Source: Pristionchus mayeri (lineage: Eukaryota > Nematoda > Chromadorea > Rhabditida > Neodiplogasteridae). Taken from it: DNA of 64,000 bases. A program made the position numbers and the translations under genes. The notes beneath the pieces are model-generated. The model searched no databases. It worked only from the letters and a program-made list of their open reading frames with translations, and was not told the DNA's origin. The stretch is taken from the NCBI GenBank assembly GCA_036245805.1, contig BTRK01000001.1, positions 26,729,087-26,793,086 of the forward strand, in the 5' to 3' direction. Shown here piece by piece: positions 43,485 to 56,326 of this stretch; within the stretch, counting starts at the first letter, position 1, and every line of letters starts with the position of its first letter.

Positions 43485-46400
43485 TTACATACTCTCACTC
43501 TCTTCATTGCCCATACTCTCTCGCTTTCTCTGATTGAGTTTGTTGAATCGAGAGTGCTCACCAGTGGGAATACTGCATGCAGCCGCTACCGATAAACACA
43601 GGAACTTTGCAGCTGCAACCGCCGACGCTCGACGTCCGCGACGCAGCGACGCGTACAGTAACCCGCCGAAGATCAGGGAGAGCTCCTGAATAGTTTCGTT
43701 ATTTAATAATCGATACTTACTGGGTTTAGCGACGAGCTGCTTACCGTGACAGCTGCAGCGAACAACCATGCAGGAAGGGGACGAGTCTGCTCAGAGACGG
43801 AGTGAAAAGCGATGAGAAAGGAGAGCGAGACGAAGAGGACGGGGCAGAGGAGATATTCGAACTGCAGTTACTGTGGTTAGCGATCTTTTGTTGTCGTTAG
43901 CAAGGAAGGACTGGTGCCATTAGAAGTGAAAGAAAAGTGATGCTCACTTTCATATCTTCAACTTATTATCAATGGTCAAATATCAAACAAACCCTTCCGG
44001 TCAGCCCCCGAACAGCCAGTAGCCGATCGCATACGTAAATATGAGCCACCTAAGAAATGTTTAATTTCGTAACTCAAAATTAAGATTGATAACCTTGTAA
44101 AGAACGGCCGAGAAGAAGGCGGCGACGAGCAGTGTCCAGACCAATTCGATGTCGGGTGATCTACGCTCGGAGAAGGACTTCTCCATACCATCTCTGAGAT
44201 CAACGATCAGTCGAACAGAATCAGTGAGATAGCACAGAGAGTGAAAGGGTGAAGAGGGTCGTGTAAGTCACTCCTAGAATACGCAGCAGTCGCACAAATT
44301 TAGGGCGAAGATCACGAGAAGAGTCACATTGAGAAGTGAGATAGAGGTAGGTATCAAAGATTATAGAACTAGAACCTCTTTTTGTTAGAATAAACGAGTA
44401 GCTACGCGTAAAAGCTGTTCTGCATACGCACAGCTGAGTGCAGAGAAAAAGGGAAGAGAAATGTGAAAAGATTAAAGATCACCTCGCTGCCAGCCAGTGC
44501 GAGTTGATGTCAAACAGCGGATACGCCCACCACCTGAACGGAAAACTTCAGTTCCCGATCAGTGGCTACCGTATCCTTCCACTACCGTACTTCCACGGCT
44601 TCATCGGTCCCATTGTGTAGTGGATGATCGCTGGCGAGAGGAGCGCCCGTCCGCCGTTTAGGTAATACCTGATCTTTTGTCTTTGCTTCATCTAAGGATT
44701 TGCACTAAAAATTGGGCCAATACTGAAAACAATCGATGAACAATTGATGGCTGGTGAATCGTGTGGAGTTCCTAGACGATTACACTACTTACATCATCTC
44801 CTCACTGCCAGGCGGACAATTCATCGATTTCTAGAAAGATCAAAGTTCAAAGATTAGTGTGCTCACATTCCGATGTCGTAGTTGAAGGAGGCGGATAGCG
44901 GACGGTAGGGGAAGGAGCAGGGTGGGTTCTGATTCAGCAAAGTACAAAGATAAGACCAAATAGATACAATTCAAAGTATAATTGAACTATCCATTCGCCG
45001 ATATCAGACTATCAATGAAGCTTTTCAGTCAAAATAAAGAGATCAAAGGTCGAAGATCGTCTACCGTATCGTTTTCGATGAACATTGGCCCGCGCTTCGT
45101 TTGCGGGAAGTACGTGTTGAGGAAGCCCTGAGGTTCGAAGTGATTGTTTTAGCTCTTCAACATCGATAATCAACGTTCCATTAGCTCTCAACAGTTCATT
45201 CGCTCTTGAAAGATATCACAACTCGTGAATAAAGACTTTTCACAAGATTGTCTCGATTCCAAATCATGCCTGATCCCCGCCGTCGTAGGACGAATAGTTC
45301 TGCAGGGAAGACTTGACAACCATGTCGTTGTACACCTAAGGAAATATATGAACGAGGAAATAGAGTGGGCACAATAAATTAAAACCAACCTCCATGCTAG
45401 GTTTGAATACGAAAACGCCCGTATTCATCATGTCAGAGTGCCTGCAGAAGATAATAAAAATAAGCAAAAAGCAGCTTCCCATGCCGGGAATCGAACCCGG
45501 GCCGCCTGGGTGAAAACCAGAAATCCTAACCACTAGACCACATGGGAGGACGGGGTGCTTGGTGAGAAAGCAGTAGTAGAGCGTGAGGGTCATTCATCAG
45601 ACTTTAGCGCTCGGAATGGAATGAAATGCTCCTTCTTACGCTCTTATTATTCCCCCATTATAAAGTACACGAGCAATCACATTAACCAGTCATTAGAAGT
45701 CTTTACATAGTCGGAGTGTGTAAATTTTCGCTCATCTCATCAAGATTCACAATTATCAATGTTATCAAAAGAGGGAGATGAAATTGGCGTACTTTCTTCA
45801 TAGATAGAAGATATACTCAACATATGATCTATACTTACTCCCTGAGATCTGTGAGAGCATGGCTGAATCGCTCTATACTGCTCTTCGCGTCCTTCGTTCC
45901 CTTTCATCTCTCCAATCATGAGATATTGACTCCGAGTTGTTAATCAATCACTCACTTTGTCCATCACACGAACAGTAAGTGGCCACGGTCGATCATAAAG
46001 GTCATCTCTTCTTCGAAGGTTAACATGGTCTGAGTTATTTTGCCCATCTTATTCGTATCGTTGTTCCTACAGTTATCGCTGTGTCGAAGGAAGTGTGTCA
46101 GTATTGATTCCGAATAAAGGGCAATACGCTCCTATTGGGTGAAGAGAGGTGTGTATACTTGACGAATCCCTCCTTCCCCCTGAAGTTGTTCCGAATAAAA
46201 CCGCTCAGATGAGCGAGGCGCAGGCCACCAAAAGTGAGCTTCCAGCGTCCGCGGTCCTCAAGCCCGAAGGCATTTTCCCGCTCGCGCTTCGCTCTTTTCC
46301 CAATCACCGCGGTTGCCTGTTCAAAGCAGAGTGAGGATCATGTGAAATACATACTACAGAAATGATCCTGTGAAGTATGATTTCGGAGAAGAGAGCGAAC

Positions 46401-47259
46401 GGAGGGCTGCTATAGAGCGCGCGCTCTCTAGTCACGCCGGGTGAGAGACAAAGCGAGGAGGGGAGAGAGAGGGGAGCGAAAAGACACAACGCTCTCCCCT
46501 CTTTCGCTCTCCCATCTCCTCATTGCACACAGCACATTCCCTCTCCCTCGCTTTCGCATCTCTGGTAGTATAGTGGTTAGTATCCGCGCCTGTCACGTGC
46601 GAGACCCGGGTTCAATTCCCGGCCAGAGAGAATTTTTGCTTTCATTTTACCTGATTGCAGCGCAAAAGCTGCCGCACTTGAACAGGCCGTCGATAGGGCG
46701 GAGGGGGAGTGTATCCAAGTCGAGATGAACCAGCGAGGAGTAGGAAGTCATCGACCACAAACGGATTTTCGTATACTGAAATGACGAAGTTTGTTCCTCC
46801 CTTCTCAACAGAATGACATGAGGTTCAAACAGTCCAACTTCAGATATTGAACGGCTGAATCTCTAAGTTGACCTACCTGGAACTTGGTCGCCTTGTGATC
46901 TGCTAAATAGGGAGTATCGATCTTCTCAGTGCGCTGTACATCGATGTTGTGCCTTCTGAATTGATCGATAATTTGACCAGAGCACCGTGACCTACCGTAA
47001 TTCATCGACCGTCTCGTTCGATATCTCCTCTGTAACCACGACCACATACGGAATGTGCGGGTGCAGCTCCCGCAGAACATAGCCTGATAAAGCAATCGAT
47101 AATCGATACCGTAGTGAGGCACTCACCGAGAACTTTTGCAGGGAGAGTGAACGATTCCGAGGTCAGAGTGGAGACAAATGCGTTATCTCCCACCACCAAT
47201 CGATCCCCAATCAATAACAGAGAGATACCGTAACACGCCGTAAATGAGGAGCCCCACAT
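43485..47259 (-). CDS. Glycosyltransferase family 8 (glycogenin-like) with membrane C-terminus
   Basis: GT8 enzymes move sugars from UDP- or GDP-sugar to protein or glycan acceptors. Fourteen exons close in phase (1272 nt, 423 aa): 47127-47259, 46996-47083, 46877-46955, 46651-46775, 45390-45441, 45270-45335, 45065-45127, 44867-44928, 44591-44668, 44483-44533, 44094-44193, 43993-44049, 43745-43861, 43485-43685. Family motifs: NAFVSTLTSESF, YTKIRLWSMTSYSSLVHLDL with the DxD metal site (DLD), NTGVFVFKPSME, YDGGDQGFLNTYF, MYYLNGGRALLSPAIIHYT, KPWKWWAYPLFD. The last 150 residues hold two to three hydrophobic spans, so it is probably Golgi or ER anchored, unlike soluble glycogenin. Intron 6 has a GC donor at 45269. 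The 1.2-kb intron 4 contains two tRNAs and the 251-bp repeat. Confidence 0.9.
45476..45547 (-). tRNA. tRNA-Glu (anticodon TTC)
   Basis: 72 nt. Acceptor TCCCATG pairs with CATGGGA, with discriminator A. Anticodon loop TTTTCAC; T-arm CCCGGGTTCGATTCCCGG. A and B boxes intact. It lies in intron 4 of the GT8 gene, on the same strand as the host. Confidence 0.97.
46193..46443 (+). repeat. 251-bp repeat, copy 2
   Basis: Partner of 40111-40361, here antisense to the host GT8 gene and about 115 bp before tRNA-Asp. Confidence 0.9.
46559..46630 (+). tRNA. tRNA-Asp (anticodon GTC)
   Basis: 72 nt. Acceptor TCTCTGG pairs with CCAGAGA. Anticodon arm CGCGC-CTGTCAC-GTGCG; T-arm CCGGG-TTCAATT-CCCGG. All stems pair. 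It is in intron 4 of the GT8 gene on the opposite strand. Confidence 0.97.
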
Positions 47260-48264
47260 TCCAGATACTAACTAATTATCGAAGAGGAGAGGATAGCGAG
47301 CCACAAATGAGCTTCCTCCCCTTCTCTCCAGTTGTATCTATGGAAACCCTCCAAACTCGGCAAGTGTGCGTAAGATGTGCCCACGACCAGAAAATGGCAG
47401 AAAGTAAACTCAAATTTATCGCTTGAACTTCTTTGTACGAATCAAGGAGATGAGCACACTACGGGAGACAATATTGGAAGTGTAGGGATGAACATTGAGA
47501 AATCAAACGAATCAATAAGATACCTAATATACGATCACGATGCGAAAAGCGAAGAAGAAATAACAAAAAGATAATACGAAATATAATAAACGGGATGGCT
47601 TTCAGAACGGCAATACATTAGACACAACACTTAAGTCGGCAAAACGAGTAAAAACGAGCGGTCAAGGGATATCACAAATCGACGTTGTTTAGGACAGAAA
47701 AGAAGTGAAATCCGAGGCTGCATAGAATCACCGAGAAGACTAGCGTTCGTTATTGGTGGTTATAAATAGAATATTAAAAGGGGGGAAGAGGAACACTGAT
47801 AACATTTGGGAAAGCATTGTAACGACAGGCAAGAATATACAGAAAAAAAGGGAAACTAACGCCAAGATAGGGGATATCGATTGGGTGCTTGCGAGGATAC
47901 GGTAATATTGAGATCAAAGACCATTCATTAGAAGGGAAATCTACTCGGCCAACTAACAAAACAACAGAATAAAGGCGTTAGATAGCTCTTAAAGGATCAA
48001 GATTTGTCTAAAGTATAGTGATAGGAAGACAACGGAAAATAATTGAAACTGTCTGTTTCACTCGAGTAAGAACAACAACACAAAAAGGAATGTGAAAGGG
48101 TACTCTACTCCGGTAACTTTCTCTCGATATTACAGTATCGGTAATTTGGAAACTCATATTGGCATAATATGTCTAGCTGTGCGAAGAGGGGGGAATTATT
48201 AAGGGGGAGGGTTCACTAGGCACTAACGAGGGCACTACGGTAGGTCACGATGACGTCATCGTCG
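47260..48264. other. Intergenic, no supported gene
   Basis: Sits between two minus-strand genes. It should hold the 3' region of the USP gene and the promoter of the GT8 gene. No coding signal. Confidence 0.5.
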
Positions 48265-51200
48265 TTAGATGCGTTGATGGTTAGACCAGTTGTAAGACTT
48301 GTTGAAAGTCTTGATCGGTCTCTGCCCATTTCCTTGGTTGCTCCACTTATTGAACTGCTGCTGATGCTTGCTGTATCCGTTGTACCTGTAGAATAGGCAT
48401 TTAGTAAGTAAAGAGATACTCTTCGCTATTCGAAACATTCGCATATTCCGCTCTAGCTTTTTCCCAACCCCTCAACTACACATAATTTAAGATACATAAA
48501 CATAATCTTCAAAAGTGAGCTTAGTTTCACAATATTTCTAATCAGCCGAACTTCTAACTGCCAACTCTACATGAATTGAACACGTGCACAGTATGTCAAC
48601 AACTCACTTGTTTCCTCCACCGTATCCATTTCCGTACGGCTTCTGATACGGGCCATTCTGGAAGAGACAATGTTAGGTACTCTCAATCGTAATCAGTTGA
48701 CTACCGTACTCCCATCTTACCTGGTACGGCTTCCCGAATCCTCCTCCGGACGGAATCGGCCTCGCCATTCCTCCTCCTGACGGAATCGGCCTTGCCATTT
48801 CTCCCCCGTTCATGTGGCCGTTGTGGCTTGGGCCGACGCCGTTGCCGTTCGACACCAGCTTCGACGTCGACGGCATCGAGGTCGTCGACGATGTCACGCC
48901 GTTCGTCATGCCTGCAAAGAATATTACATCATTATTAGCCACAAACAAAAGTGATGCAGTGCAACAATAAACATGTCGCAATGACAGTACAGCAGCTGCA
49001 TCAGTGATCAACGCGACTGCATACAAATCAGAGCATTTCATATTGCACTCCTCCTTCCCGACGGCAGATTGACTCAGAACCGTCAGGTACACAGGACTGC
49101 AAGAGACAGCGGGGGAGGGGAGTCGAACCCACGGTGACTGGGCGCCACTTCCGCACCACTACCACTAGGCCACGTAAGATTGTTGGCTGGCGGGACGAGA
49201 TAAGCAACACTAGGATGGCTAGTGCCATCTATCGGTTAGATCGTTTCACAGCGGGCTTCTAGTTACAGTTACTGGAAATAATTACCATTCTTGAGCTTCG
49301 GCTGCAGATCCTTGCGAGAGTAGAACAGCAGGTAGGGATTGCTCGTCTGGGAGCTCAGGCGGGATACCTGCAATCAATCAATCAACTTGTTGCCACAGTA
49401 ATCCCATTGAAGTTAAACCAATCAATCGATATTGCTCCTCACCTCCTCATCGTCAAACTTGAACCACGTCTGGTTGTCGGTCGATCTACAGTAGGCGATG
49501 TAGTGACCATGATCGACCTGACAAGGAATTAATATTTTGATGAATAGGTCTGTGAAACGTGAGATCACCAAGTCACTCATAGATACACTATAAAATCGTT
49601 GCACCCTTAGCGACTTCCTCAAACCCAATCGGTTACTGGCATTTGTAATAAAAAATCAAAGTATAAATAGCCTACTAACGATGAACCCCCCAACTCACCG
49701 TCGCTCCGAGATGCTCGACTACTCCAGTGAGGACGTAGGCCGCCCTCTTCCCTCCCGTCTCTCCCTCGTGCGACGCCGCCCCGCCGTCGAACATGAACTT
49801 GCTGAGGTCCAGGTCTCTCTGGAAACGAAGGGGCGCGTCTAGGGAGGAGTGCAGAAAGGAAGGGGCATCCGAAGAGTGAGATAGAGAGAGTGAGAGAGCT
49901 CCATCCATTATCAACACGAGTCCACCACAGTTCTACTAAACAGAGACGCTTTTTTCGCAGTCTTAGACGATTTTTTCGCAGTCTTAGACGATGAATCAAT
50001 GGGCATTTATGTGACATGATGCCGGAGGGTACAACCAAATTTACTTCTCACGCTCAAGATTATTCACAAATCTGATCGTGGTGTAGCTACCGTACCTCTG
50101 AGAAAATGGGCTGGCGAATCTTGCTTCCGTAGGCGTTGAAGCGCTTCAGCTGCACGATGAGCACAGCGGGAGCGCGCAGCACGCGTGTCTGCCGTACCGC
50201 CTGCGTCTTGCGAGCGCATCTGGAGAGGAAAGAGCTATTAAATGATTGCAACCAGGAACATTCGCGCATCAACGTCGCACTATAACATTGTCTACTGCTA
50301 GTCGATAGGATCGCAGTGGTAAAGAAAAAAATTAGGATTTTTTTTGGGCAATAATAACCAAGTTCTATGAATCATTATAATACCAACTATCCCAAAGAAA
50401 CTATCAATACAAGTCAAAATAAAACAATTGTTTTCGAACATACTGTTCAAAGTGCAACTCACTTCTTGCAGGAGAAGGCGGAGATCGTCTCGTTCTTGAA
50501 ATAGTCCTGCACGAGGCCCGACAGCGGGATACGCTCTTCCTGAAAAATATTTGTTCTAGTTGAATTTATTTGTATCTTTAAAAAAAATATTTGTATTTTT
50601 CCAACCCATACTAGGAAGATTGTCAACATTTTCGTCAATTAATTCCTGCAATCCCAAATATCCCGTGCAAATAAATTATGTCGGGGAACCCTATCTACTG
50701 GTCTGCTCAACGCAACAACCATCTGCTCAATGCGCACAGCCTAATCTCCCTATCGCATTAGAAACCCCTGTCTGACCTCTCTTCACACCACCTGCCACCT
50801 TTAGCTACACATCCGGAAACCGAATCAACTCCGCCTAATCTTCTTACACTATTATCGCTTAATCTTCCAAAGCCATCGTTCAACACAGTACCTACTATCA
50901 GTAAAGCTATTTTAATGTCTAAAACGTCAATAAACTACATCTATAGATACCATAATCCCTCACCGTCTTTCTGCCGAGGGCGACGTTCAGCTCGCGGATT
51001 CGCTCGTAGTTAATGTAGGGCGTCGTGCACGACTGGCAAGTCACTGCAAGAAAATCAATATCAATGATCCTATAGCAATTTTTGGAAAGAATTAGTCTCT
51101 CTCCTAATTCTACCGTAACCCTGCTCACCCTGATTCCTGAGTGTTCCACCGAAGATCTGCTCAATCGGCGTAGAGGGCTTTAGCTTGTTCGTACTGCAAA

Positions 51201-54200
51201 TATATTTCCAATTTTTTAAACAACTTTTTTAAAGTTTCAATTTCGGTCCCCAATATCGAGTTTGCTCCTCCACTCCTTCCTGTACATCTTCCACCCCCTC
51301 GTCTCCTTCTCTACACGTGTGCCCTCTGTGCTTTCCTTCTTTTCCCCTCTTCCTTCTTCCCCCCTTCTCTCCTCCTCCTCCCTCCCCTCCCGCTCTTCCT
51401 CCACCTCCAAGGACAACAGCTGCACTACTTCCTCTCCTCCTTTGCTCGATGCAATCATGGAGTGAGAAGGAGTGGAAGAGAGGGAAGAAGTCGAGAGGGC
51501 AAAGGCGCGCTTGCTGACTAGACAAAGAGTGCGCGCGCTCGGTGCACGCTATAGTACACCGAGCTGCGCAGTATTACAACCTTCCCCTCACTGGAACTCT
51601 CGTCATCTCCTCAATTAAGCCCAGTTCCACTCTCGCAATTACACAGGCACTCAATTCACTATCGCACAGTTCCTCTCTGGTCCCCGTAATCGCCCTTTCA
51701 CCCATGTTTTGTACACCTCGCCCATCCACACGTGCGTGTCTGTTGCCATCATCTCGGCCTGTCATCCCCCTCCCCCTCTCCCTCCCCTCCCCTCCTTTCC
51801 TCTCCCCCCCCCCCCTCTCCCTCCTGTTTATCACCCCGCGCCGCCGCCAGGACGCCGAGAAGTAGAGATCGAACGAGCAAGAGGAGAGAGGAAGGGAGGG
51901 AGAGGAGGGGAAAGAAGAAGGGAAACATCGGCGCACAGTCAATCACCAAGGGGCAGGCCATCAAAACATGCAAATATACGAGAGGAGAGCATGTCACATT
52001 GCGACGACATGTGTATACAGTTCACGGTCCCCCAAGATCTAAAGCGCCCCCACCAAACGCTTCGACCGGATCGTCTTCCATATCTTCGGCAAACACATCG
52101 TCCCATGCCATTGCCCTTTGAGACCAGTCCCCCTTCTCTTCTTTCTATCCCCTCTCCCTGATCCATACTCTCTCCCGCGCCCCCTCTAGTGGCCAGAGGC
52201 TGATGACTAATAGTGGCCACACACGCACACACCAGACCAGGTGGCTTCCCGTTCCTTTGAACCAACAAGAAACGAGAGGAGCTTGAGAACTAATGATTGA
52301 TAATTTTTTGCCCCGAAATAAAAAAAACCACCCTCGGAAGGAGAGTTCCACTCCCGCTCACTTCAAAAACCACAATTCGAACAGGAGAAATAATAATCCA
52401 GCATCTCAAAAGCCAAAAAAATATATATATCCCCAGAACTTGTAACAGCCTTCCACTAAACACGATATCTGCTCAGGGGTTTGCTCCTACCTAAATCATT
52501 CTACCTTATCAATCCAATCAAGTAAGCGTCCACAATGCAACCGTATCCTTCTTCAATCCACTAATCAATAATCTCATCGACTCACGGAAGTTCCTTGTTG
52601 CCCTGTTCCCTGTTCCATCCGGGCGGGGGGTCGATAGCATCGAGGAGCAGCGAGAGCAGCTCGTGAGCGTCCTCCTGCATCCCGAATGCGTGTGACGGGA
52701 AGATTCCTGAAATTCTTCGTTTTAGGGATACTGTAGACGATCCTACGGTAGTATTTAGAAGAAATATTAACATTTTCGTGACAAATCCCCCTTTTAAGCC
52801 ACGTATCTCCCTTTTAGTGGCTACTCTCGGCTTCTTGGTAGCCTATCATTGTCGCGCGAGAAGCCTTCGTCCTCTTCCTCCCTCTCACCCCCTCATTATC
52901 GCCTCTCTCTCTCTCGCACTTCTTGGGGAGGCGAGCAGCACGGGGTTCATTAGACTCCGCGCGGAGATTTGACTGCGAGGAGGTTGCTATGCTACCCCTC
53001 CCTCTCCTCTTCTTCTCCACACATTCCCACACTATACAACTATCGCTACATTGGGCAAAGACGATATTCTCTGCACAGTATCTCCCACACATGTAACTGG
53101 ATTCAGCATATGAAACCAATTCTCAATCGGACTCACTCTTGAGATGGGATGCGATCCATCTCGTGTCCATCGGCCCGCTCGTCGTGAACGTACGGCTGAG
53201 ATGGAACTGCCGCAGCGCGCACGCTACGCACTGGTTCTGATCGCGCTTGCCTGCAGGCAAATCATATACCGTAATCCAGGCTAATCCCGACTCGATACCG
53301 TATCCTAATCCACCGTAACCCTACAAACTCACAGTCAGACTTGTGTCGCTCCATGAGGTAACGGGCGAGGGGCGCTGTGTGCGTAACCGTCTGCAGGATG
53401 GCATTGAGGAAGCAATCGTTCGCACGATTGATCAAGCCCTGGCCACGCTTACGGTCGTTCTGCAAGGAGATTATCGATTAGAACTTCTAATTTAGGAGTG
53501 ATCGATTAATCGTCAGAACGCCATCAGTGATACAAATTTAGCAACATAGTTATCGTCAAAAAGGTCAATCTGACAAGTAGGTCCTCATCACATCAACATG
53601 GACGACAGGAAACATCAGATATCTACGGAAATATACGAAAAAGAGGATGGATGTAGAAACTGACCAGCCACGAGGCGCCGTCCCATCCCCACTTGCTGCT
53701 GATCTCCTTCTCCATCACGGGATACTTCAGCTCCTTCTCTCCCCGCTCCGACAGCAGTCGCTTGCGACCTGCGGCGGCTACAACCATTTAATTAATTAAT
53801 TGCCTAGTTACTTAATTATTGCATCATGGAATCTAGACAATGTATAACAATGGGCAGGCGCTCGTTTAATTTTTTCTAGTCACCCGTTTTCCGTTCCAGA
53901 AAGGCATTATTTACAAGTTTCAATTGAGTTCTCCGATGAGAACAAGAAAAATAACCTTCGACGACTCACCCTTGGCGACGCTTCCGGCTGCGCCCGTGGT
54001 TGCTGCAGACGTTGTCAGCGACGACTCCGAGTTGGCGCGCGACAACGGCTTCACCACGCCGTTCACCGCTGTCTTCGAGATACCTGCCAAGTTCACGTTT
54101 CTGCATAAACCTCTATGAATCGTCTTTTACTATATTTACATCTGATAATACTCCGTGCGTCTAAATTATCCCCATCTACGTGATTGCCCGTTTCTTCTGT

Positions 54201-56326
54201 TTCATCAGCTCACCATTAGTCTTGGGTAGTTGGGGTCCGAATGCGGGCACGTCCGTCTCATCCTCGTCCTCCTCACTGCTCTCTTCCTCCTCTTCCTTCT
54301 TCTTCTCTACTGTCTTCACTGGGGACTGCTTGGGCGTGGGAGGAGGCGGTGGGGGCAGCTTCGCTGCTGCTGCAGCAGTAGTAACCACGCGAGGAAGCAG
54401 TGGGGGCGCGGCCGGACGCTGCTGCTTCACTGCAACCACAAGTATAGATAGAGGAAATAAGAGAGAGAATGAAACAAGCAGCTAACAAGGCCCCTTTTTG
54501 ACGTGGTCATGGACAATTTCAAGAGGGCCTCGCCATGGATACCGAACTGGCTACTCGAGAAAGGTTACGTTAAGACGACTAGCATGTCCGGGGATTTCAA
54601 GTTTCATGGAAGCATAAAATACCTTCGGGTGCAGCTGCGAGTGGAGATACGATGGCCTTCGGAGGCTGCGGCGGCTTGAGCTCTGCTGGCTTCGTCACCG
54701 TCGTCGATAGCGTCTCGCTGCAATGGACGATGTCACGTCAAAGATATTAAAAGCATAAAATGGAGAAAGTTCAATCAATTAACAACAAATGCATCAACTT
54801 CTAGTCGCAATAAATGAGCCAGGTGGATTCTCGCTTCCCACTCACAGTTTTATCCTCTTCACGAATGATCCGAGTGACCCGGCTCTCCTCGGGTCGACGA
54901 CCTCGTCCTCGTCGCTCTTGCTGCTCTTCTCCTCCTCACTCTCACTCGTCGCCTTCCGCTTCCCGTTCGACAACAAACTGAGAGAAATTACACTCTAAAT
55001 CTCGACGACAGAATCCATCCACTTGCATAACAATCACATGGCTTTTCGATAGAGCCCACATGTGAAGACAATGGGAATTTTAGGATTTTCGAATTCAAAT
55101 AAACTGCTTACCTCGGCTGCTTCGGCTTCTCGTCCACCTCCATGTCCTCAGGTTTGACATCGAATCGCGACTTGCGACTGCAATTGCGCCATTTGCAGTG
55201 CTTACTCAATGTCTTACTATCACTACTTTTCCTAGCTACTTGAATGCACATGAGCAACTTTAGGATGTCATTTCTCAGCTAGGAACGTTCGCATTTCAAC
55301 GGGAAGCGAACTCACGGAGGCAGGAGTGGTGGTGGTGGTGGTGGTGGTGGCTGGGGCGAGGGCTCGGCAGCGAGCATGACAGCGCGAGGCTGGAGTAGCC
55401 CCGTCTCAGGCTTGACTACAGCCACCTGACGAGGCACCATCGGAGACGACTGCAAGAAGATCTTCATCAATGGATGTAAAACTACCAGAAAGACTAATTA
55501 TAATGATACATCTTTGGGCAAAAAATGAAGAGACTATTCAAAGACTCTTTCTTAAATACATCGCAAAATGATGGCTAACAGTATTAGAAGATAATAGTCT
55601 AAATGTACTTACCTCTTCCTTCTTCACAGGCGTAATCGCGCCAGTACCACCGCTCAATCCGGGCGAATCCACACCGACGAGATCCTACAATTTACACCAT
55701 CTAATATATTTAAATCAGTTAAAACAACCTAGTGAATAACTCGGGTTGGGCAAGCACCAACCGCACCTCGCGAGAGAAACGAGTAAAAATAAATCTGACC
55801 ACTCGCATTTGCATTGAATGAGAAAATACTACGTGCAATTTCTATGAAAAACGTACCCGAGTGTAGGAGAAAGGCGAGGCGATTGGCGACCCAGAGGATG
55901 AAGATCCGGAGGAGTCATGATGAACACTCGATCCTCTGGAAAGAACTTCTTTTAGAAGATCCTAACTCTCAGCTAATCAGAAATCAGGTCAAATGATGCT
56001 ACAGATAAAGATCTTTCTCTCGAGGCTGTTGATCGACAAGAAGGAGAGGAGGGTTAACCTGTGCGAGGAGATGGGCGATCCAGTGGTCGACTTATCTCCG
56101 TATCGAATCTTATCGGGTTGAAGCACTGCAAAACAGACTATTTATCAACTGGAATACATTTAGAAACGTAAAGTATTTAAATATACAACGAGTACTCACC
56201 AATATACCGATCTCCAAGAAGATCTGGGATGCATTCACCGAAGATTGTCGTACCACTTGAAGTGAAGTCGAGTCTAGCTTTGCGCACATCATCCAACGAG
56301 AAATTCTTGAGGTAATCCACAGACAT
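48265..56326 (-). CDS. Ubiquitin-specific protease (USP, peptidase C19; USP36/42-like)
   Basis: Cysteine protease that removes ubiquitin from proteins. About 21 exons. Start MSVDYLKNFSLDDVRKARLD (ATG 56326). A long disordered Ser/Pro/Glu/Lys-rich region follows (55.9-53.7 kb; poly-Pro, acidic runs, KRK signals). Then the catalytic domain: Cys box GLINRANDCFLNAILQ (53333-53459), CVACAL (about 53.2 kb), FGMQEDAHELLSLLLD (about 52.65 kb), CQSC (about 51.03 kb), CARK and PAVLIVQLKRFN (about 50.15 kb), His box GHYIAYCR with WFKFDDEE (49443-49517), NPYLLFYSRKDL (about 49.3 kb). The tail is Gly/Asn/Gln rich with a repeated MARPIPSGGG, ending NHQRI. The Cys box has N-D-C instead of the usual N-T-C and lacks the glycine before it; Cys and His are kept. 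Probably nuclear or nucleolar by analogy. Confidence 0.95.
49109..49178 (-). repeat. tRNA-like sequence in a USP intron
   Basis: GTGGCCTAGTGG (A-box-like) and GGTTCGACTCC (B-box-like) lie at tRNA spacing on the minus strand. Acceptor pairing is poor. A tRNA-derived relic or SINE head. Confidence 0.55.
51250..52200. repeat. Polypyrimidine/polypurine-rich intron
   Basis: The 1.4-kb USP intron (about 51195-52585) has long CT-only runs (51330-51470, 51765-51830) followed by GA-only runs (51870-51930), a mirror-like arrangement. Low complexity, non-coding. Confidence 0.8.

Noticed and set aside
51229..52161. Several long open frames on both strands
   Set aside because: They arise from CT/GA-only sequence in a USP intron; the proteins are Pro/Ser or Arg/Glu runs.
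54180..54485. Plus-strand Ser-rich frame
   Set aside because: Shadow of the acidic and proline-rich USP exon on the minus strand.
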